Assembly: GCA_038227045.1 (NCBI GenBank)
Contig: JBBRQD010000003.1
Coordinates: forward strand, 62,001 to 126,000
Direction of reading: 5' to 3'
Source of the DNA: JANXLS01 sp038227045
GTDB taxonomy: Bacteria > Planctomycetota > SZUA-567 > H5-PLA8
Length of the DNA stretch: 64,000 bases
A program made the position numbers and the translations under genes. Below the pieces are notes generated by a model. That model saw nothing but the letters and a program-made list of their open reading frames with translations. It was not told where the DNA came from and did not search any database. Shown in pieces: positions 58,177-64,000 of the stretch. The first letter of the stretch is position 1, and each line of letters opens with the position of its first letter.

Positions 58177-61100
58177 CTACTTCTTCGGCTCCTCTTTAGT
58201 CAGCATGAACGCCACGAGGTCGCAGAATTCGTCTTCGGTCATTGCTTTTTCGAGTCCTTCTGGCATCAGCGAGAGCTTGGTGATCTCGTGTTTGTCGATG
58301 TCGGCTTTGTCGAATTTCTTGATTTCGCCGCCGGCGACTTTGAACGAGAGCGACTTTTCGGTGTCTTCCGCGAGCAGGCCTTCGAAACGCTGGCCGTCCT
58401 TGGTTTTGATTCGATGCTGAAAATAAACGTCGCCGATCACGAGGTTGGGATCGAGGACGCTGTTTAGGATGGCATCGAGATTTTCGCGGCCGGCGCCGGT
58501 CAGGTTGGGGCCGACGTCGTTGCCTTTGCCGTAAATGGCGTGGCACTGCTGGCAGTTTTTCTCGAAGATTTTCCAGCCTTTCAACGCGTCTCCGGGCTTG
58601 TGCGCGAGGACCACTTTGCGCATCTGGTTGACGATCTTGACGCGCTCCGGATCGCGTTCGGCGTTCGTCTTGACCTTGCCCCACAAGGCGGTTAATCGTT
58701 GGGTGAGCGCGGCATCGTTGAGCTGAACGATCGAGCTGGCGTTGTTCGAATTGATGTCGGACGCCGCGATCTTTTTGGCTTCGAGCGCGTCCAGCAGCGC
58801 TTTGGCGGACACGGCTGTGTTGGTGAGATTGTTGACGCAGGGCGATTTCAGTTCCGGCGGCAACGCCTTAAAATCAGCGAGCAATAAGGTGGCGACTTTT
58901 TCGCCGCCGATGGTGCCGAGCGCGTCCGCGGCATTTTTGCGGAGGGCCATAGGCGCGGTGCCGTCATTGAAAATCGCGGCAAACGTGTCGAGGTTCGTGG
59001 CATCTTTGCTGTCGCCCAGCGCCTTGATCAGCGCGGCGCGGTCGGCTGCGTCGGCTTTCGCGTCGGCTACGGTCCTCCGCGCAAATTCGACGGCCAGCGG
59101 ATCTTTCCACCAGAGCGCGACAATCGCGGCGGATGCGCGCTGTTTGCCGTCTTTGGCAATGAGCGTGGTCACGGCGGCACGGTACTTTTTGTCGAACGTT
59201 TTGGCGCGACTATCGATTTTCACATTTGCCGCATTGAAGGCATTGATGCAGGTCAGCAGCGCGCCCTTCTCGTTGCCGGCGTCTCCACCGGATTTATTCA
59301 GCGCATTTTTCAGCGCTTCGACGAAGACACTCGGATCGATATCGCCGCCACCCGCGATGCACTCCTTCAGCCACGCGACGGTCTTGTCATTGAATGGCTC
59401 AATGGCAGCTTGCTTCTCACCGAGCAGCCGCATCAATTCTTCGCCGCGAGTTTTTGTAAGCGGTTTGAAATTATTATAGATGATATTGGGAATAATCGGA
59501 TCCTTCGCGTTCTCGGGATTTTCGAGCATCGCAAAGAGCACCGGAACGGAGTCGTTGTCAACGAGCCGGCCCGCTGCGACAGGGACTTGCAGGCGCACAT
59601 CCGGCGATGGATCGCCAGCCAGCGCAATGAGTTTTTCGTAGATCGGTTTCGAGACTTTGCCCATCTGGCCAATCATGCGCACGCCCCAATTTCGGCGGAT
59701 GGGATCGGGATGGTTGAGCAGCTTAAGCAGAAAATCGTCTTCCATTGAATCCTGCGAACAGAGCAGCCAGAGCGCGTGCATGTGGCCCTCGGTTTTTGCG
59801 TCGGGATCAAGAGCCATTTTACGGACTATCCCCAGCAATTCAGGGTCGGCTTTGGGGCCAACTAAAAGACCAGGGTAGTCGCGCTGGTTAACCAAGCGCT
59901 GTGCTTCGCGCCGTTGCCATTCATTTGGATGAGACAGCAGTGTAACGAGCTCGCGATCCGATGATTTCGCCAAATCGAACGACTTCGCGCGCGGCGTCCC
60001 GTTATAGCTGACGCGATAAATCCGGCCGCGTTCGCGGTCGAGGTCGGGACGGCCTGAATCCTGGTAGCAGTGGTATTTGTCATACCAATCCATCACGTAG
60101 AGGCAGCCGTCGGGGCCGACTTTTTGCGCGACGGGCATGAACCATTTGTCGTGCGCGTCGATGAAATCTGGACCCATCTTCTGTGTGTACGTCGAACCGT
60201 TGCGCGTGATGATGTCGCGGTTGACCTGGCTGCCGTGCAAGTTGCCCATGAAGAACGCGCCCTGATATTCCGGGGGAAATGCGTCGCCCTGGTAAATGCA
60301 CAGCCCGGCGTTGGCGGCCATGAAATGTTCTTCGGTGGCGACGAGTTTATCGTCGATTTTGTGCGTGAATGGCGGATACGGCCCGCCTTGGCGGTGGTAG
60401 TAGCCGCTCTGCGTCATGTGGAAGAGATGCTTGATCACGCAGCAACTCAAGAACCAGTCGCCTTGTGCGTTATAGTCGAGGCCCCACGGATTGCTGGTGC
60501 CTTCGGCGAAGAGTTCGAATTTTTTCGTCTTTGGATGCCAGCGCCAGATCGCGCAGGTGAAGTTAAATGTCTTGCCCTGATTCTCAAGTTTCGTCCTGTT
60601 GAAGACGCCGTTCATGCCGTAGAGCCAGCCATCGGGACCCCATGTTAGCGAGTTGGGCAGTTCATGGCGGTCGTCGCGGCCGAAGCCGGTGAGGATGACT
60701 TCTTCTTTGACGATCTTGTCGTTTTCATCCAGTTGAGCGAAGACGATATCAGGCGAATTCGTGTAATAAAAGCCACCGTTTCCCATCACGATTCCGCAGG
60801 GAATATTGAGGCCTTCTTTGACGACCGATGCGAGATGATACTTTCCATCCTTCTCGTTGAATTCAAGAATCTTGATACGATCTTTTCCCGGCCCGGCGGC
60901 GGGGCGGGGGTACTCGACGGATTCACAGACCCAGATGCGCCCCCGTTCGTCGAACGTAAATGCAGTGGGGTTGATCGTGTCGGGTTCAGAGGCGATGCAT
61001 TCGATCTTGAAACCGGGCGGCAGCACCATTTTCGCGACGGCCTCATCGGGCGAGAGCGCCGGGCCGGGCATGGTTTTCTGTGCATGGGGGAGTTTAGGAT

Positions 61101-61179
61101 CGGCGGCGGCTAGCGCAGAGAACGCACACAGAGTGAAAAGCGTTGCGAGCACTGTTTTTGATGAGCAAATAGTTGGCAT
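58177..61179 (-). CDS. PVC-type exported beta-propeller/HEAT/cytochrome c protein
   Basis: This 1000-residue protein has a signal peptide (ATLFTLCAFSALAAADP, cleavage near residue 26). A dehydrogenase-like propeller at about 50-400 includes TFDERGRIWVCESVEYPRPA, NSLTWGPDGWLYGMNGVFNR, then TSNPWGLDYNAQGDWFLSCC and VGPDGCLYVMDWYDKYHCYQ. HEAT-like repeats cover about 410-860. A C-terminal cytochrome c has CQQCHAIYGKGNDVGPNLTG near 870-890, and the axial Met is probably in KLSLMPEGLEKAM. It belongs to the same superfamily as the 12881 protein but is closer to the form that contains the HxxHQGG-type blade (YYHRQGGPYPP). It diverges from the esterase gene at 61423. The substrate is unknown. Confidence 0.88.
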   Translation of the reverse strand: MPTICSSKTVLATLFTLCAFSALAAADPKLPHAQKTMPGPALSPDEAVAKMVLPPGFKIECIASEPDTINPTAFTFDERGRIWVCESVEYPRPAAGPGKDRIKILEFNEKDGKYHLASVVKEGLNIPCGIVMGNGGFYYTNSPDIVFAQLDENDKIVKEEVILTGFGRDDRHELPNSLTWGPDGWLYGMNGVFNRTKLENQGKTFNFTCAIWRWHPKTKKFELFAEGTSNPWGLDYNAQGDWFLSCCVIKHLFHMTQSGYYHRQGGPYPPFTHKIDDKLVATEEHFMAANAGLCIYQGDAFPPEYQGAFFMGNLHGSQVNRDIITRNGSTYTQKMGPDFIDAHDKWFMPVAQKVGPDGCLYVMDWYDKYHCYQDSGRPDLDRERGRIYRVSYNGTPRAKSFDLAKSSDRELVTLLSHPNEWQRREAQRLVNQRDYPGLLVGPKADPELLGIVRKMALDPDAKTEGHMHALWLLCSQDSMEDDFLLKLLNHPDPIRRNWGVRMIGQMGKVSKPIYEKLIALAGDPSPDVRLQVPVAAGRLVDNDSVPVLFAMLENPENAKDPIIPNIIYNNFKPLTKTRGEELMRLLGEKQAAIEPFNDKTVAWLKECIAGGGDIDPSVFVEALKNALNKSGGDAGNEKGALLTCINAFNAANVKIDSRAKTFDKKYRAAVTTLIAKDGKQRASAAIVALWWKDPLAVEFARRTVADAKADAADRAALIKALGDSKDATNLDTFAAIFNDGTAPMALRKNAADALGTIGGEKVATLLLADFKALPPELKSPCVNNLTNTAVSAKALLDALEAKKIAASDINSNNASSIVQLNDAALTQRLTALWGKVKTNAERDPERVKIVNQMRKVVLAHKPGDALKGWKIFEKNCQQCHAIYGKGNDVGPNLTGAGRENLDAILNSVLDPNLVIGDVYFQHRIKTKDGQRFEGLLAEDTEKSLSFKVAGGEIKKFDKADIDKHEITKLSLMPEGLEKAMTEDEFCDLVAFMLTKEEPKK

Positions 61180-61422
61180 GGTCGTGAAGTGGATCCTTTA
61201 ATCGTTTTATAAACGCAGTCTCAGAATCAATCTACTCCAATTACCCGTGAGCTTTCGCGCATTAAAAATGAGTTTTTTTACCAGGCACGTCTTTCCATCT
61301 GCGGCAATCCGAGTTCATTTGCGTTCATCAGCGTTTAAGTTGGGCCGCCGATAACAACGGGTGCGCTGGACGGCGCGGCGGTGTATCGCTAAGATCGGTT
61401 CATTCACCAAAGGGAATTCGTT

Positions 61423-62301
61423 ATGCGAATGTTCGTTTCCGCCGTGCTTGCGCTTGGGATTATTTTTTCGCTGCGCGCCGCCGATCTTGCCGTGCCGGAG
61501 GGCGTCGTTTTTGAGAAGGATATCGAATACTCGAATCCTGACGATCAGCATCTTCAGTTGAATCTCGCGCGGCCGAAAGACGGCACGGGCCCGTTTCCTG
61601 CCATTGTGTGCATTCATGGCGGCGGATTTCGCGCGGGCACGCGCGAGGGATACGACAGGCAGTGTCTTTCACTGGCGCAACACGGTTATGTCGCCGTCAC
61701 GGTCACCTATCGTCTTGCGCCGCGATTTCAGTTTCCGGCGGCGGTTCACGATTGCAAGGCGTCGGTCCGCTGGCTGCGCGCGAATGCCGCCAAATACCAC
61801 ATCGATCCCGCGCGCATCGGCGTAATGGGCGGATCGGCGGGCGGGCACCTGGCCCAGTTTCTCGGCGTGACGATCGGCGTGAAGGAGTTTGAAGGGGAAG
61901 GGGATCTCGATCAATCCAGCGCCGTCTCGTGCGTCGTGAATTATTATGGGCCGAGCGATTTTACGAAATCCTATGGCAAGAGCGTGGACGCAGCCGAGGT
62001 GCTGCCGCTGTTCTTCGGCGGAAATCTGGAAACGAAAATGAAGGAGCACGTGCAGGGCAGCCCGCTGACATGGGTCTCGGAAAAATCCGTCCCGACGCTC
62101 TGCATTCATGGCACCGACGATAAATACGTGGCATACGAACAGGCGACGTGGCTGATCGACAAATTGAAAGCGAACAAAGTTGAAGCTGAACTGCTGACGC
62201 TGCAAGGCGCCGGGCACGGCTTCAAAGGCGAGGACGCGAAGAAGGCCGACGCGGCGATGCTTGTGTTCTTCGATGCGCACCTGAAGCCAACGGCGAAATG
62301 A
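61423..62301 (+). CDS. Exported alpha/beta-hydrolase (esterase/lipase, HGGG type)
   Basis: This 292-residue protein has a signal peptide (RMFVSAVLALGIIFSLRA). The fold is of the hormone-sensitive-lipase/feruloyl-esterase-like type: oxyanion hole IVCIHGGGFRAGTREGY, nucleophile GVMGGSAGGHLAQFLG with Ser near 150, acid in IHGTDDKYVAYEQA and His in LQGAGHGFKGED. YRLAPRFQFPAAVHDCKASV is the usual segment before the nucleophile. Such enzymes in PVC clusters remove acetyl or feruloyl groups from plant or algal polysaccharides, but this is inference. GGGAA lies before the ATG. It precedes the sugar permease gene with a repeat in between. Confidence 0.92.
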   Translation: MRMFVSAVLALGIIFSLRAADLAVPEGVVFEKDIEYSNPDDQHLQLNLARPKDGTGPFPAIVCIHGGGFRAGTREGYDRQCLSLAQHGYVAVTVTYRLAPRFQFPAAVHDCKASVRWLRANAAKYHIDPARIGVMGGSAGGHLAQFLGVTIGVKEFEGEGDLDQSSAVSCVVNYYGPSDFTKSYGKSVDAAEVLPLFFGGNLETKMKEHVQGSPLTWVSEKSVPTLCIHGTDDKYVAYEQATWLIDKLKANKVEAELLTLQGAGHGFKGEDAKKADAAMLVFFDAHLKPTAK

Positions 62302-62395
62302 AGACAAGGAGACACGGAGACAAGGAGACAAGGAGCAACAGCTTTCGACAACGAATGCTTTGTATATCTCCTTGTCTCCCGGTCTCCTTGTCTTC
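62300..62395. repeat. Inverted repeat, GAGACAAGGAGACC family (copy 2)
   Basis: Arms 62300-62327 and 62368-62395 pair at 26 of 28 positions; the left arm is extended by a second GACAAGGAG unit to 62335. It shares CCGGTCTCCTTGTCT with the 32-bp palindrome at 7484. It begins on the esterase stop codon. Confidence 0.9.
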
Positions 62396-62438
62396 GTCGA
62401 ATCCAACTTAAATACCAAATTATCCAAGAAAGCTCCGC

Positions 62439-63413
62439 ATGAAAAAAGTTCTCGGAATATCAATCCTGCTCGTGGCCGTCTGCGCGTTTTCATGGATTAT
62501 TCAGCCCAAGTTTGTGTCGGCGTACAATCTGGAAAACATTATTCATTGGACGTCGCTGTACGCGCTGATTGGCATCGGCGCGGCGTTTGTGATTATTACC
62601 GGCGGCATCGATCTTTCTATCGGATCGGTCGTCGGAATGGTCGGATGCTTGCTGGCGTTCCTGCTGACTGAAGCACATTGGTCCGTTCCGGCTGCGTTGT
62701 TCGCGGTGTTGTTTCTGTCTGTTTTCGTCGGATTCCTTCACGGCGTGCTGATTGCGAAGATGCGCTTGCAGCCGTTTATCGTGACGCTCTGCGGCATGTT
62801 GATTTACCGCAGCCTGATCCGCTGGTACACGAACGACCGGGCGTTGGGTTTTACGCCGCCGATTCCCTTTATGAGCGCGATGGCCAAGGGCAAAGTCGCA
62901 CTTCCTGGCTTGGGTTTCGCGCTGCCGATTCCATTTCTAATCCTGATCGGCTTGGCGTTGCTGGCGGGATATTTTTTGAATTATACGGTTTACGGCAGAT
63001 ATCTTTTCGCAATGGGCAGCAACGAGGACGCCGCGAAATACAGCGGAATCAAGACCGGCCGGATGACCATTCTTGCGTACGTGTTGTGTTCATTAATGGC
63101 GGGCATCGGCGGTGTGCTATTCGCGTTCTATTACGATTCGATGCAACCTTCCGCGCAAGGCGTATCTTACGAATTGTACGCCATTGCGGCGGCGGTGCTG
63201 GGCGGGTGCAGCCTGCGCGGCGGTGAAGGCACGATTCTCGGAGTCGTAGTGGGAACGGCGGTCTTGCGCGTGTTGTATAATTCGATCAACGTGTTGGGCA
63301 TGCCAACTCAATTGGAAGACTTTATCATTGGCATGGTCATTCTCGTGGGCGTGATCGTCGATGAATTGGTCAAACGCTACGCGGCTCGGCGCAGGGCGCT
63401 CGGTGTATCTTGA
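62439..63413 (+). CDS. Sugar ABC transporter permease (RbsC-like)
   Basis: This 324-residue inner-membrane permease has about eight to ten hydrophobic segments. ALIGIGAAFVIITGGIDLSI near 46-65 and SVVGMVGCLLAF are the RbsC/XylH signature region, and LAAVLGG-type sequence appears as YAIAAAVLGGCSLRGGEGTI near 245-265, the loop that contacts the ATPase. It should import a monosaccharide together with an ATPase (RbsA-like) and a binding protein. Neither is in the window; they could lie past the right edge, but the next gene is not one. ATG at 62439. It lies downstream of an esterase, in keeping with sugar scavenging. Confidence 0.93.
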   Translation: MKKVLGISILLVAVCAFSWIIQPKFVSAYNLENIIHWTSLYALIGIGAAFVIITGGIDLSIGSVVGMVGCLLAFLLTEAHWSVPAALFAVLFLSVFVGFLHGVLIAKMRLQPFIVTLCGMLIYRSLIRWYTNDRALGFTPPIPFMSAMAKGKVALPGLGFALPIPFLILIGLALLAGYFLNYTVYGRYLFAMGSNEDAAKYSGIKTGRMTILAYVLCSLMAGIGGVLFAFYYDSMQPSAQGVSYELYAIAAAVLGGCSLRGGEGTILGVVVGTAVLRVLYNSINVLGMPTQLEDFIIGMVILVGVIVDELVKRYAARRRALGVS

Positions 63414-63416
63414 AGC

Positions 63417-64000
63417 ATGAGACCGCCCGCGTCGTATTCCTCAACATCGCGTCCGGATACGCCTGCGTGGCGCTATGCCAAGGCCATTCTGCTTGCCGCG
63501 GTGATCGCTGGCGTCTGCGCAGTGGCTGTGAAGCTCACGACAAAAAAAGTCCGCGACCTCACGCCCGCCGAAATGCGCGATAAAATGCAGACTGATGACT
63601 TCAAAGTTGACACTGCAATCACACAGATCAACCGCATGGATCTGGACGACAGGCGCGAGCTGATGCAAAGCCCCGAAGCGCAGCGTTATTTTCAAAAGCT
63701 TCAGCCGCAGGACCGCAAACGCTTCGTCATCGAGACGATGGACAAAGGCATTCGCATGCAGATCGAACGCTTTCACAAAATGAACGCCGACGAGCGAGCC
63801 GAATTCATCACCGCGATGCGCCAGCAGCAGCTCGATGCCCGCGAACAATTCCTGAAACTACCCAAAGAGGAACAGGACAAACGACGCGAGATGCTCAACA
63901 GTTCGAACATTCAGGAGATCGTCGAAAAAGCGGTCAAGGCGTACTTGAGCGTCTCAACCAGCCAGGAGCGCGCGGAGCTCGCGCCGCTCTATGAGGGAGC
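63417..64000 (+). CDS. Membrane-anchored charged protein, 3' end cut by window edge
   Basis: The frame is open from ATG 63417 to the end of the window, giving 194 residues with no stop. One membrane helix lies at about residues 21-38 (YAKAILLAAVIAGVCAVAV). The rest is a highly charged helical region: LTPAEMRDKMQTDDF, MDLDDRRELMQSPEAQRYFQ, RFHKMNADERAEFITAMRQQ and LPKEEQDKRREMLNSSNIQE. The repeated pattern of about 25-30 residues with (M/L)..(D/E)R.. resembles planctomycete DUF3106-like helical repeats, but I am not certain. It starts 3 bases after the permease stop, so the two are probably co-transcribed; function is unknown. Confidence 0.8.
   Translation, partial: MRPPASYSSTSRPDTPAWRYAKAILLAAVIAGVCAVAVKLTTKKVRDLTPAEMRDKMQTDDFKVDTAITQINRMDLDDRRELMQSPEAQRYFQKLQPQDRKRFVIETMDKGIRMQIERFHKMNADERAEFITAMRQQQLDAREQFLKLPKEEQDKRREMLNSSNIQEIVEKAVKAYLSVSTSQERAELAPLYEG

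Noticed and set aside
62300..62493. N-terminal part of a minus-strand open frame with SLSPCLRVSLS-type peptide
   Set aside because: It is a translation of the GAGACAAGG repeat and continues antisense to the esterase gene.

Overview
The window is GC-rich and densely coding. It reads as chromosome from a member of the PVC superphylum (Planctomycetota/Verrucomicrobiota/Lentisphaerota type); I cannot fix the phylum from sequence alone. The main clues are four very large secreted CXXCH-heme proteins of kinds characteristic of that group: three with a beta-propeller and HEAT-like repeats, and one of the DUF1549/DUF1553 type. A Minf_1886-family protein and many signal-peptide proteins of unknown function point the same way. 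I found no tRNA, rRNA, CRISPR array, transposase, integrase or phage gene.

Layout. Positions 1-5440 form a minus-strand cluster: ubiX, a free lipoyl/biotinyl domain protein, tmk, holB, a Minf_1886 protein, an acyl-CoA ligase and a phosphatase cut by the window edge. Positions 5.5-10 kb hold an SH3-like protein, an ornithine-type decarboxylase, a DUF2760 protein with a huge valine/proline repeat tract, and an MGDG-synthase-type glycosyltransferase. Positions 10-24.5 kb hold a membrane HExxH protein, a LamG protein, a heme propeller protein, two glycosyltransferases, TPR and alpha/beta-hydrolase exported proteins, and an ATP-cone protein. Positions 24.5-27.3 kb hold an exporter adaptor and permease with no ATPase beside them. 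Positions 27.8-35 kb hold a shape module (coiled-coil membrane protein, second membrane protein, mreB), then hppA, nrdR and a small exported protein. Positions 35-49.8 kb hold a Sel1 protein, a 1609-residue multidomain heme/cupredoxin protein, a carbohydrate-active-looking exported protein, valS and an ECF sigma factor with a candidate membrane partner. Positions 50-64 kb hold a PSD1-type protein, a PQQ-type propeller, rpsI and rplM, an Hsp70-family protein, another heme propeller protein, an esterase, a sugar ABC permease and a cut membrane-anchored protein.

How genes work together. rplM-rpsI, holB-tmk, valS and nrdR are housekeeping. The heme propellers, PSD1 protein, PQQ propeller, esterase and the 41-44 kb protein suggest an exported apparatus for oxidising and breaking down complex organic matter; this is inference from families. 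The mreB cluster looks like a divergent MreBCD-like cell-shape unit.

The most unusual signal is not a gene. Most gaps between genes carry short imperfect or perfect inverted repeats from about a dozen unrelated sequence families. Examples are a 32-bp perfect palindrome at 7484-7515 and a perfect 40-bp inverted repeat at 55832-56010, 32 bp of which recurs exactly just before nrdR. Members of these or similar families also sit in frame inside two protein genes, the Hsp70 gene (56928-57057) and a glycosyltransferase gene (17178-17204). This looks like a population of small non-coding palindromic elements that spread between, and sometimes into, genes.
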